Shown: positions 8,357 through 17,300 of the stretch, piece by piece
Layout: every line of letters starts with the position of its first letter
Numbering within the stretch: position 1 is the first letter of the stretch
IMG/VR virus record: IMGVR_UViG_3300028802_000044
Span: 1-37,484 of that record
From: a virus
Strand: one strand, 5' to 3'
Length of the DNA: 37,484 nucleotides
Translations under genes and position numbers: made by a program
Notes under the pieces: generated by a model
What the model was told of the DNA's origin: nothing
Seen by the model: only the letters and a program-made list of their open reading frames with translations
Database searches by the model: none

Positions 8357-9050
8357 GCTTGCGGTGATAGTGCCGACCCGCAGTCGGCCGCAGAACGTTG
8401 CCCCGATCCTCACTGCATGGGCTCAAACATCCGCCTGGTCGGTCGCTGACCTGTGGTGGGTCGTCGATGCCGACGATGCGGAGCTTCCGGCCTATCACAA
8501 AGTCCTCGATCAGTTCGCAGGTCCATTCCGTCTGCACATCATCCCGGAGTGGAGACCACTCGTTCCGAAGCTGAACGCCAGCGCAATCGGGCTGCGCAGG
8601 GAGTTCGGATACAAGAACCTGGCCTTCATGGGTGACGATCACATCCCGCGTACGCCGATGTGGGCTCACACCCTCGTGTCGTTCCATTCGCGTCGGCCCG
8701 GCTACATTTACTACGGTCGAGACGGGATCCAGGACCAGCGGTTGCCGACTTGGTGGTCGATGGATGGTCGGATCATCGACGCGCTGGGGCGGATGGTTCC
8801 GGCTCCCGTGCAACATCTATACTGTGACAATGCTGTCAAGGCTCTCGGCGAGAAGACCGGGCGCCTTGGCTTTCTGCCCGATGTCCTGGTCGAGCACATG
8901 CATCCGGTTGCAGGCAAAGCCGAAATGGATGCGCAGTACGAGCGGGTCAATCGGAGGCAGCAGTACGACCGGGATCGGGCTGCGTTCGATAGCTGGGTGG
9001 CGTCTGGGTTAGACCAGGATGCTACTCTCCTGGCAGACATCTGGGGGTGA
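8349..9050 (+). CDS. Second glycosyltransferase-like protein (GT-A)
   Basis: A 233-residue protein starting MNELAVIVPTRSRPQNV, the typical first strand and loop of a GT2-type nucleotide-diphospho-sugar fold, followed by LWWVVDADDAEL and NLAFMGDDHIPRTP; the GDDH element is a plausible metal-binding DxD. The later FLPDVLVEHMHPVAGKAEMD stretch gives the conserved late His. It overlaps the methyltransferase gene and completes the modification cassette. Substrate unknown. A virion-protein target is inferred from position; a DNA-base target is less likely because no hydroxymethyl-base pathway is visible here. Confidence 0.75.
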   Translation: MNELAVIVPTRSRPQNVAPILTAWAQTSAWSVADLWWVVDADDAELPAYHKVLDQFAGPFRLHIIPEWRPLVPKLNASAIGLRREFGYKNLAFMGDDHIPRTPMWAHTLVSFHSRRPGYIYYGRDGIQDQRLPTWWSMDGRIIDALGRMVPAPVQHLYCDNAVKALGEKTGRLGFLPDVLVEHMHPVAGKAEMDAQYERVNRRQQYDRDRAAFDSWVASGLDQDATLLADIWG

Positions 9051-9053
9051 GGC

Positions 9054-9656
9054 ATGGCGATCGGCGACCCGTACATCACGCGGGACCAACTCAAGGGTGT
9101 TTTGGGCATCGAGTTGGCCAACACGGATGAGGACGTGCTGATCGATCGTGCCATCAAGGGAGCCGCTCGGTCGATCGAGCGTCGATCGGGCTGGCCCACC
9201 TTTTGGAAGACGACGGCGGCTGAGGCCCGGACCATCGACGTCACACGCAAGGTGGTTCGGGTCCGGACCGCTGGGTGGGTTTATGACAAGGTGTTGCTGC
9301 GCAACGGGATCGCGTCAGCAACCGGCTTCCTCGTCACGGGTTACACGAGCCCAGTCCTGATGCCGGAAGACGCCATTGCCGAGGGTCTGCCCGCTGACGC
9401 AATCCGTCTGCCGGGGGGCGGCTCGTACGGCAACTTCGGCTCGCTGGTGGTTACGGCCCAGTGGGGTTGGCCCGACGTGCCGGACGACATCGTCATGGCA
9501 AACCAGATGCAGGCTCATCGGTATTACGACCGGAAGGGCAGCCCCGAAGGGATCGCAGGGTCGGCCGAGTGGGGGATCACCCGAATCCCGCCTCTTGACC
9601 CCGACGTCCTGTCCATCTTGAAGGGTGGCGGGTTCATGAGGGCGGGTATCGGCTGA
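9054..9656 (+). CDS. Head-to-tail adaptor protein
   Basis: A 200-residue connector protein. The start, YITRDQLKGVLGIELANTDE, followed by an AIKGAARSIERRSGW helix and the later VVTAQWGWPDVPDDIVMANQ segment, is the pattern of gp6/gp15-like head-completion proteins of siphoviruses. It would dock below the portal. The gene follows the modification cassette by 3 bases and its stop overlaps the next start (TGATG). Confidence 0.82.
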   Translation: MAIGDPYITRDQLKGVLGIELANTDEDVLIDRAIKGAARSIERRSGWPTFWKTTAAEARTIDVTRKVVRVRTAGWVYDKVLLRNGIASATGFLVTGYTSPVLMPEDAIAEGLPADAIRLPGGGSYGNFGSLVVTAQWGWPDVPDDIVMANQMQAHRYYDRKGSPEGIAGSAEWGITRIPPLDPDVLSILKGGGFMRAGIG

Positions 9657-10096
9657 TGGACTGGAACGCCATTGCTCTCAAGCTGGAAGCGGCTGCCGCG
9701 ACCACCGGAATCAACGCATTGGACTATGTGCCAGATTCGCTGCCCACCGAGGCGTTCTACGTCGGTGAGATGGACATCGAAATGGATGTTACCTTCCGCA
9801 GGAACACCACCGATGGGGGTGGGCATGTCACCAGGGTCGGTACCGATCAGGGGACAATCACCTGTCGAGTGTTGGTTGCTCGGTCGACCGACAAATATGC
9901 GGTCCGCAAGATGCGTGAGTACATGGCTGGTTCGGGGCCGACCGCAGTTGCGGAAGCCCTGATTCAGGACAAGACCCTCGGGGGAACCTGCCACGCGTCG
10001 CAGTTGAAGCGTCTGCGGGGCAATCGGCTGTTCGAGGTCGGTGGCAAGATGTATTACGGCGTCGAGATGGAAATCTTCGTGATTGGGGCAGCATGA
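9656..10096 (+). CDS. Head-tail connector / tail-completion protein (probable)
   Basis: A 146-residue protein between the adaptor and the tail-tube genes. The sequence opens with MDWNAIALKLEAAAATTGIN, then alternates short beta-like segments (TFRRNTTDGGG, ITCRVLVARSTDK) with a helix (AVRKMREYMAGSG), as in tail-terminator or neck proteins. No catalytic motif. The call rests on position and general fold; it could be the stopper or the tail terminator. Confidence 0.6.
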   Translation: MDWNAIALKLEAAAATTGINALDYVPDSLPTEAFYVGEMDIEMDVTFRRNTTDGGGHVTRVGTDQGTITCRVLVARSTDKYAVRKMREYMAGSGPTAVAEALIQDKTLGGTCHASQLKRLRGNRLFEVGGKMYYGVEMEIFVIGAA

Positions 10097-10839
10097 CTAA
10101 GCTGGTGCTACTCGACTCGCGATTGTTCGTCGGTGGGGCCGACCTCTCCGGCTCTGGCAACAAGATCGAGTTGGAAGAGGAATGGGAAGCTAAAGCGGTA
10201 ACCAACTGGCGTTCAGGTGGGGCCGAAGAGCTGATCGCAGGACTCGGCAAGGTCACAGCACAGGGTGAGGGGCAGTGGGAAGCCGGAGACGCGTCCAAGG
10301 TCGATGACGCGATGTGGGCGAGCCGTCGGATCATCGAACCCTGGTCGGCCGGACCAACCAATGCGTCCGACCTCGCACCCGGCAATCTGATGTACCTGAC
10401 CCAGATGCTGCGCACCAAGTCGACCATCTGGGGCAACCTAGGCGAAGTTGCGGGCTGGACAGCCGACGCGAAGGGCTCGTGGCCACTCGTCCGGGGCCAG
10501 TCAGCCCATGCATCCGGCGTCCCGAGGACAGCAACCGGCAGCGGCACTGCCCTGCAACTCGGGGCGGTTCCCGCAGGGCAGCGAATGTACGCCAACGCGC
10601 ACGTCCTGTCGGTTGCTGGAACCGCAGCCCCGACCATCACCCTGACCGTTCAGTCGGACAATGCGGTTGGCTTCCCCTCCTCGACGACGCAGCTCGCGTT
10701 CGCTGCCAAGACCGCTATCGGTGGCGAGTCGCTGCGGACCAACGGGACCGCTATCACTGACGACTGGTGGCGGGTTGGCTGGACCATCACCGGCACCAAT
10801 CCCAGTTTTCTTTTCCTGGTATCACTGGGCATCGAGTAG
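10093..10839 (+). CDS. Major tail (tube) protein, long form
   Basis: A 248-residue protein beginning MTKLVLLDSRLFVGGADLSG and continuing with a beta-rich domain containing the KIELEEEWEAKAVTNW stretch, typical of tail-tube subunits that build the tail shaft. The C-terminal half (GTALQLGAVPAG to LFLVSLGIE) looks like an added beta-sandwich, possibly an Ig-like or carbohydrate-binding decoration. ATGA overlap with the upstream gene. The next gene is a shorter relative with the same start pattern. Confidence 0.72.
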   Translation: MTKLVLLDSRLFVGGADLSGSGNKIELEEEWEAKAVTNWRSGGAEELIAGLGKVTAQGEGQWEAGDASKVDDAMWASRRIIEPWSAGPTNASDLAPGNLMYLTQMLRTKSTIWGNLGEVAGWTADAKGSWPLVRGQSAHASGVPRTATGSGTALQLGAVPAGQRMYANAHVLSVAGTAAPTITLTVQSDNAVGFPSSTTQLAFAAKTAIGGESLRTNGTAITDDWWRVGWTITGTNPSFLFLVSLGIE

Positions 10840-10851
10840 GAGGATAGGCAC

Positions 10852-11196
10852 ATGACAAAAATCGTTTTGCTCGATGCGCAGCTTAGCATCGCCAACAACA
10901 ACCTGACCTCGTATACCGCCAAGATCGAACTCAGCGAGAAGTTCGAACTCGGCATCACCTTCAAGCAGAGCTACACGACAGCCGAGCTGGACGCCATCAT
11001 GTGGGCTTTGCGCCGGAGTGTCGTGACGTTCTCCGGCCGAGCCGACGACGCGGCAGTCGGTGTCAGCAACCCGCAGTATCAGGGGTCCATTCTCATCAAC
11101 AAGTGGGTGCCGATCTCCGGCTCGGTGGGCGACGTCGCAGAGGTCGACGTCACCTTCCCCGGCTCGGGTCCGCTCGCTCGGGTGACCAGCACGTAG
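10852..11196 (+). CDS. Second tail-tube-like protein, short paralogue
   Basis: A 114-residue protein whose opening (MTKIVLLDAQLSIANNNLTS, then AKIELSEKFE) matches that of the preceding 248-residue gene (MTKLVLLDSRL, KIELEEEWE). The two share the alternation MWALRR/MWASRR as well (LDAIMWALRRSVVTFSG versus VDDAMWASRRIIEPWSA). This indicates a tandem duplication of a tail protein gene, the upstream copy having gained a C-terminal domain or this one having lost it. Either could be the tube subunit. RBS AGGAGGATAGG precedes the ATG. Confidence 0.7.
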   Translation: MTKIVLLDAQLSIANNNLTSYTAKIELSEKFELGITFKQSYTTAELDAIMWALRRSVVTFSGRADDAAVGVSNPQYQGSILINKWVPISGSVGDVAEVDVTFPGSGPLARVTST

Positions 11197-11230
11197 TTCG
11201 CCGCTGGAGAGCCACACGGAGCACACGGCA

Positions 11231-11263
11231 CGGCCCGGGGGTACCGCCATAGCCCCCGGGCCG
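11231..11263 (+). terminator. GC-rich hairpin after the tail-tube genes
   Basis: Left arm CGGCCCGGGGG (11231-11241) pairs with CCCCCGGGCCG (11253-11263) across an 11-base loop. It lies in the 105-base gap after the second tail gene. There is no T-run after the stem, so it may work as a partial terminator or an mRNA 3-prime stabiliser that keeps tail protein mRNA abundant. Confidence 0.6.
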
Positions 11264-11301
11264 CTCTGATTCGAGGGCGGACATTCCAGGGGGCACGACG
11301 C

Positions 11302-11802
11302 ATGATCGAGATGGACGATAAGGACATCCGACGAGCCATGCATGCTCTCAGTCGAGAGCTAAGCTCCAGCAAGGTCGGTAAGCAGATCAAGCGGGAGACG
11401 AGCAAGCGTCTTCGGTCCCTCATGCAGCCGATGGTCAACAAGCGCAAGGCGGCTGTGCTCCGATTGCCCTCCCATGGGCATGTTGGCACGTCGATGCGGC
11501 AGGCTATCGCTAAGCGCGTGAAGGCTACCACCCGGTGGTCTGGCGAATCCGGTGGTGTGTCGATCTCGCAGTCGGCACGCGGGATGCCTCGCAACTTCAA
11601 CATGGCCGGTCGCATGTTCAATCGGGCTGAGGGCTGGAATCCCAAGAACCTGGGGGGCGAGGTTGAACACCAGCAGGTTCGCCCTGTGGAGTGGTTCGAC
11701 TCGCAGGCTGACCATGGGGATCGGGAGCGCGCACGTCACGAGATAGTCGAGGCCCTTGAGCAGACTGCTGGTAGGCTCGCGTCTGAGATCCGGCGCATCT
11801 AG
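11302..11802 (+). CDS. Minor tail / tail-completion protein (HK97 gp10-like)
   Basis: A 166-residue, strongly basic protein starting MIEMDDKDIRRAMHALSREL and rich in Lys/Arg through residue 80, then NMAGRMFNRAEGWNPKNLGG and WFDSQADHGDRERARHEIVE. Basic proteins of this size that begin with an alpha-helix and lie near the tail tube genes are usually the tail terminator or completion (HK97 gp10-type) protein. Here it lies after rather than before the tube genes. ATG at 11302. Confidence 0.6.
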   Translation: MIEMDDKDIRRAMHALSRELSSSKVGKQIKRETSKRLRSLMQPMVNKRKAAVLRLPSHGHVGTSMRQAIAKRVKATTRWSGESGGVSISQSARGMPRNFNMAGRMFNRAEGWNPKNLGGEVEHQQVRPVEWFDSQADHGDRERARHEIVEALEQTAGRLASEIRRI

Positions 11803-11815
11803 GAGGACGAGACTA

Positions 11816-12274
11816 ATGCAGGTGGAGTGGGATCCCGAAAACGGGGAAGACAAGCGGGAGTGGCAGTTCGATCCCGACGAGGTGTTTCGCAAGGATGCGA
11901 GCCTCATCGAGAAGCACTTCGGTGGCAGCTTTGATCAGTGGCGCGCTGGTCTGATGATCGGGAACATCGACGCGCGTGCCGTGCTGCTCTGGTACATGCT
12001 GAAGCAAGTGCACCCGTCCGTCAAGTTCGAGGACGTCCCGAACTTCCGGGTCCGGCAGCTCAAGACCGAGCTGGGCACGCTGGAGCTGAAGACGCTCTGG
12101 AAGCGTGCCGAGAAGATGAAGATGGACCCCGACACGCGCGAGGCATTCAACGCGCAGTTCGAGGGCGACATGCAAGACGCCATGAAGCGTGAGGGACTTG
12201 ACTATCACGTCGAGATCGTCGATGGTCGCCTGGAGATCGAAGGCGGGTTGGTCGATCTCCCAAAACCGCAGTAA
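11816..12274 (+). CDS. Tail assembly chaperone, G product
   Basis: A 152-residue acidic protein placed between tail-tube and tape-measure genes, where siphoviruses carry the G/GT chaperones that coat the tape measure during tail assembly. The start is the ATG at 11816 behind a strong AGGAGGACGAG site. The zero-frame product ends LVDLPKPQ at the TAA 12272-12274. The heptamer CCCAAAA at 12259-12265 lies four codons before the stop, in the register needed for -1 slippage, giving the longer GT product. Confidence 0.82.
   Translation: MQVEWDPENGEDKREWQFDPDEVFRKDASLIEKHFGGSFDQWRAGLMIGNIDARAVLLWYMLKQVHPSVKFEDVPNFRVRQLKTELGTLELKTLWKRAEKMKMDPDTREAFNAQFEGDMQDAMKREGLDYHVEIVDGRLEIEGGLVDLPKPQ
12259..12265 (+). 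promoter_or_regulatory. Programmed -1 frameshift site CCCAAAA
   Basis: The zero-frame codons are CTC CCA AAA CCG CAG TAA, so the heptamer reads C CCA AAA, the canonical X XXY YYZ arrangement. After -1 slippage translation continues ACC GCA GTA ACC and stays open for 53 codons to the TAG at 12424-12426. The site is at the usual place for tail chaperone frameshifting in lambda-like tails; the heptamer type (CCCAAAA) differs from the GGGAAAA of lambda G-T-like sites. Confidence 0.85.
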
Positions 12275-12426
12275 CCTCCGAGACCCGAGAATACTGGCTT
12301 GACATCTCGTACCACTTGCACATCCATCCACGAGATCAAGAGCGCTTGACGGTCCAGGAGTGGAACGAGGCGGTAGCGGCAATCCGGGGGATCCGGGAGG
12401 AAGTCGCCAAGATGAAGAAGGACTAG
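12265..12426 (+). CDS. Tail assembly chaperone, T extension made by -1 frameshift
   Basis: This is the part of the GT fusion read in the -1 frame: 53 residues beginning TAVTSETREYWLDISYHLHI and ending in a charged helix with WNEAVAAIRGIREEVAKMKK. It has no start codon of its own and would be made as a fusion to residues 1-150 of the G protein (about 203 residues in all). Codon bias is coding-like right up to the TAG. The tape-measure gene begins 13 bases later. Confidence 0.82.
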   Translation, partial: TAVTSETREYWLDISYHLHIHPRDQERLTVQEWNEAVAAIRGIREEVAKMKKD

Positions 12427-12438
12427 GGAGGCGTCAAG

Positions 12439-14346
12439 GTGGGAGACACGGCCCTTATCTTCAACATCATGGCGAGGGACAAGACGTCCAAGACATTCGA
12501 TAAGGTCAAGGCTGGGGCAGCTGTCGCAGGTGCGGCAATCGGCGCTGTTCTCATGTCAGCTGTCGGCACAGCCATCGAGAAGGGTAAGCTCGACGGTAAA
12601 CTGGCGGCCCAACTGGGTGCCTCCCCGGCGCAGGCCAAAGAGATCGGTAAGCTAAGCGGCAAGGTCTATGCTGCCGGGTTCGGCGAGGACATGCCGGGGG
12701 TCGCGGCAGCAATCAAGGCAGCGACCCAGAACGGGCTAATCGACGTCAAAAGCATGAGCGCAGAGGCTAGTCAGGTAGCTGTCAAGAACCTGCTCACGGT
12801 TGGCACGGTGTTGGAAGAGGATAGCGAGCGGGTCAGCTCGGCTGTCTCCCAGATGCTGCGCACTGGGCTTGCCAAGTCCAGCGAAGAGGCAATGGACCTG
12901 CTGGTCACGGCGACACAGAAGGGCGTCAACAAGAGCCAGGACCTGCTCGACACTGTGAACGAGTACGGCACTCAATTCCGCAAGCTGGGGCTAGACGGAA
13001 CCACCTCGATGGGCCTGCTCAGTCAGGCGATCAAGGCTGGAGCACGTGACTCGGACACCGCAGCCGATGCGTTGAAGGAGTTCTCGATCCGGGCGATCGA
13101 CGGCAGCAAGGCGGCAGCCAACGGATATAAAGCTCTCGGGCTCGATGCCGAGGACATGATGGCCAAGGTCGCCGCTGGTGGTCCGGGAGCCGAGCAGGCA
13201 CTCGGGGTTGTTCTAGACAAGCTGCGTGGCATGAAAGATCCGGTCAAGCAGAGCGCAGCGGCTGTCGGACTGTTCGGCACCAAGGCTGAGGACCTGGGCA
13301 CGGCGTTGTACGCGATGGACGTTGACACCGCAGCGGCACAGATGGGCAAGATGGAGGGCGCGACCGGGCAGGCTGCGGCAACAGCTTCGGCCGGAATCGC
13401 GGGCTGGTCGGCTCTCGGACGCCAATTCCAGATGGCGCTAGTCGACACTCTCAGCAAGGCCCTGCCCGCAGTGAACGCCGTATTCGGGTTCATGCAGAAG
13501 AACAGCTCATGGGTGCAGCCGCTGGCGATCGGGCTCAGCCTACTCGCTGCCGCGTTGGGCATCGTCTCGCTGGCAACCTGGGCATGGAATGCCGCCCTCG
13601 CAGTCAACCCGGTGACCTGGATCGTTCTGGGCATTGTCGCGTTGGTCGCGGTGATCGTGTTGGTGGCAACCAAGACCAAGTTCTTCCAGACGATCTGGGG
13701 GGCGACGTGGGGCTTCCTCAAGGCAGCGGGCATCTGGATTAAGAATGTCTTTGTCGGGTACTACACGTTCGTCTGGAACACGCTCGTCTCGGGAGCCAAG
13801 TGGGTATGGAAGATGGTTTCCATGTACTTCGGCTTCTGGTTCGGTCTACTGGGCAAGGTGATCAAGTGGATCGGTGACGCCAAGAACAAGATCGTGGATA
13901 AGTGGAACGCAGTAATCACCTTCTTCAAGAACGCACCGGGCAAGATCAGCGGCTCGCTGGGTCGGATGTTCAACGGGCTGTGGTCCGGCTTCAAGGGCGT
14001 CGTCAACCGGATCATCGGAGGGTGGAACAATCTCAGCTTCGGGATCCCGGGGTTCAGCTTCGCGGGGATCTCGGTGCCAGGGATCTCGGTTGGTACTCCG
14101 AATATCCCCTATCTGGCCAAGGGTGCCGGGATGGTTCAGCAAAGTGGTCTTGCGTTCATCCACCGGGGGGAGCAGGTAACCCCGTCGGCTCGGGTCACTC
14201 CCTACCACTCCACGGGTGGAGGTGGGGGTGGTACGATCACCCTCAGGAGCGACGGATCTCGGCTGATGAATCTGCTGTTGGAGATCCTGCGCGAGGCGAT
14301 CCGAGAGCGGGGGGGCGACCCGGTGAAGGTGCTGACGCCGCGATGA
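12439..14346 (+). CDS. Tape measure protein
   Basis: A 635-residue protein that sets tail length. It begins GDTALIFNIMARDKTSKTFD, is Ala/Lys-rich and helical through residue 340, and has two hydrophobic segments at about 361-382 and 390-412, as tape measures of this size do. The later part is aromatic and basic (YYTFVWNTLVSGAKWVWKMV), ending in a Gly-rich hinge and a short helix. At about 1.5 angstrom per residue this suggests a tail near 95 nm. GTG start at 12439, with GGGAGG upstream. ATGA overlap with the next gene. Confidence 0.88.
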   Translation: MGDTALIFNIMARDKTSKTFDKVKAGAAVAGAAIGAVLMSAVGTAIEKGKLDGKLAAQLGASPAQAKEIGKLSGKVYAAGFGEDMPGVAAAIKAATQNGLIDVKSMSAEASQVAVKNLLTVGTVLEEDSERVSSAVSQMLRTGLAKSSEEAMDLLVTATQKGVNKSQDLLDTVNEYGTQFRKLGLDGTTSMGLLSQAIKAGARDSDTAADALKEFSIRAIDGSKAAANGYKALGLDAEDMMAKVAAGGPGAEQALGVVLDKLRGMKDPVKQSAAAVGLFGTKAEDLGTALYAMDVDTAAAQMGKMEGATGQAAATASAGIAGWSALGRQFQMALVDTLSKALPAVNAVFGFMQKNSSWVQPLAIGLSLLAAALGIVSLATWAWNAALAVNPVTWIVLGIVALVAVIVLVATKTKFFQTIWGATWGFLKAAGIWIKNVFVGYYTFVWNTLVSGAKWVWKMVSMYFGFWFGLLGKVIKWIGDAKNKIVDKWNAVITFFKNAPGKISGSLGRMFNGLWSGFKGVVNRIIGGWNNLSFGIPGFSFAGISVPGISVGTPNIPYLAKGAGMVQQSGLAFIHRGEQVTPSARVTPYHSTGGGGGGTITLRSDGSRLMNLLLEILREAIRERGGDPVKVLTPR

Positions 14347-17300
14347 GCACAACGCCAGTCGATCCGATCTTCGAAATGAAGATCGATGGGGTGTGGACCG
14401 ACATCACCGAGGACGTGCGACTCAACTCCGCAGACTCGGGTGGCGGGATCAACATCGTACGCGGCATCCCGAACGAGGGCAATCGGGCCGAGCCCACCCA
14501 GCTCGATTTTGTCCTTAACAACCGGCACGGCGATTACAGCCCAAAGAACCCCTACTCTGTGAACTACGGGAAGCTCGGGCGGAATCAGCCCGTGCGAGTC
14601 GGGTTGTCCCGTAGGCGAGATACGTTCCAGCGGACCGAGACCGACTCGTGGGGGCGGCTGCCCAGCCGTGTCACCCCGGAGAACGTGACCGTTCTGGGTG
14701 AGCGCTGGAACCTAACTGGCACGGCTACGGCGTTCGATGTGACCACCGGGGCAGCGACCATACAGGCAGCTTCCGGTTACCGGATGGCGACGTTCGGGAC
14801 TTACGGTGACGTCGAGGTCCTGACCAAGGTCAAGGTCAGCAATCTGACCTCCGAGTTCGGTATCGTGATGCGGCTCAAGTCGACGATCGAGTCGGTCGAC
14901 CCGGGAGACTTTGAGCACGGGCTTGGCTCTTGGGTTCCGACCGGTGGCACGTCGACTCTGGCGATTTCGACTGCGCAATTCCACTCTGGCACCAGCTCGG
15001 CTCTGCTCACGGTCGCGGGCTCTCCGGCTTCCGTCACCGCTCGGACCACACAGATTCCGGTGGTCCCCGGTCGTAGCTACCGGCTGCGAATGTGGGTCCG
15101 CTGTTCGGCTACCAGGAACATCATCGCCTCGCTCGATTGGATTGACTCGGCCCTAGCCCCGGTGTCCAGTTCGACCAGCACAACAGCGGTCACGGCAAAC
15201 ACCTGGACGGTCATCGAGCTGACCGCTACCGCTCCTGATGCTGCGGCGTTCTTGAAGTACGGTCCGACCATGGACACGTCGCCAGCCAACGGCACGCTGT
15301 TGTTCCTGGATGACATCGAGGTGCTCGACCTCTCGGACATTGAGCTGTACTCGGCGTACATCACCCCTGGAACGCCGGACCTGCTACGGCTGGGCAAGGT
15401 GGTCGACACCTTCGCAGAGGCGATCTCGCAGAGCCGTCCGGTCAACGTCGTGGCAAATGACTTCTGGTGGTTCAAGGCCCAGATGTCCGGGATCCGACGG
15501 CGAGTCAAGTTCTGGAAAGACGGAGACGCAGAGCCGCTGGCCTGGAATTGGCGGACCTACGCGACGGCCAACGCGACCAATGACCACATCGTGCCGGAGT
15601 ACGGCGAGGTTGGCGTCTTCTGCAAAGATGGCACTGCTCTTGTCACCTTCGCTGAGGTCGAGATCAACCAGTGGCGCGCGCATGCCGAGATTGCGAAGTT
15701 GCCGCAGCGCTGGGACCTAAGCCGACAAGACCGCTGGGTACCGGTCGCTGCCAGGGGAATCTTGCAGCGTCTGGGTCAGGGTCGCAAATCGCTTGACTCC
15801 GCCGTGACATTGCACCTTCAGGAGTACACGACCTCGCGGCTTTGGATTCCGCTTGAGACCGTGGACCCGGGATCGAACCTGGCAGGGAACCGGATCGATG
15901 GCGGAGCCGACGCGTATGTCGGTGGACTGTCGCAGGGGACCCCAGACCAGACCGGGACCTTTGCCCTACCCGGTGTCTCGGGCTATGCCATCCTGGAGAA
16001 TGACAACTCGTTCTTGATTGCGCGGACCAAGCCGGGGGCGGCTGCTGGCACCTATTCCAATCTGGTGTTCTGGCGGATCCCGGCGGCTCCTTCGGCGGAC
16101 ATCCTGCTGTGGTCGGTTGAGACGAGTGGCACCGTTCGCCGTTTCCTGATCTATCTTCAGACGGACCTGTCGTTCCGGGTGGAGCTGCGCAGTGATGTAA
16201 ATGCGCTGATTGCGTCCGGATTCGGTGCCGCGTATTCCGGGACAGACCTCCCGCTCGGGTGTTGGCTGGCTAGCAACCTGTACGTATTCCAGAACGGTGG
16301 CAACATCGAGTGGGCTTTGAACTACCACCGACCCGGGAGCGCCAACTTCTATACGGTCAATGGGGTAAACGCCGGAACGGTGGGTGTCTCGCGAGAAGTC
16401 CGCTTCAACAGCTCGTCTGTCCACACGGCTGCGGGCAACATGCAAATTGCCCACGTGTTCCATTACCCCGGGGACCTGCCGTTCGTCACAGCGGACTTCG
16501 CTCGGGCTGCCTATGCCTATATCGGGGAAGAGGCGGTCACCCGATATCTGCGGCTGACCGGTAACGCCCGGATCAACTCGACCACCACCGGATTCACGGG
16601 CGATTCAAAGCCCATGGGAGCACAGCGGCCAGCCAAGCTGCTTGACCTGCTGGAGGAATGCGCCGAGGTCGACGACTCGATCCTCATGGAGGAACGAGAC
16701 GATTTTGGTCTGAACATGCGCACCCGCGAGTCTCTGTGGAACCAGATTGCTCTTGCACTGGACATCGACGCAGGACATTTGTCTCCGCCTCTCGATCCGG
16801 TGAACGATGATCAAGCGACACGCAATGATGTCACGGTGAAGCGAGTCAACGGCTCGTTTGCTACCTCAGTGCAGACCGAGGGACCGCTCAATATCAACGC
16901 CCCGGAGGACGACCCGGACGGTGTTGGCACGTACGACGAGGGACCGGAGATGAACTTCCGCTCCGATTCTCAGCTTCAGGCGGCAGCGAACTGGCGCAGG
17001 AGTCGGGGCACCATCGACGAGGTGAGGTACCCCGGGATTCGGGCCGACTACACCGCAGTTGCGTATCAGAACTCCCCGTCGTTCGCTGCCTCGATCCTTT
17101 CCAAGGACAGCGGCGACATGCTGTCGATCCTCAATGTCGAGGTCGGGTACGATGCCACCGACCAGATCGTCCAGTCATACACCGAGCATATCGACCAGTA
17201 CGAATTCGACTCCACTTTCGTAACCGCCCCCGGGAAGCTCTATCGGGTCGGGGTGGTGGGCAAGACGACTCGCCTAGCCACCCGATACCAGTTCCTCAAC

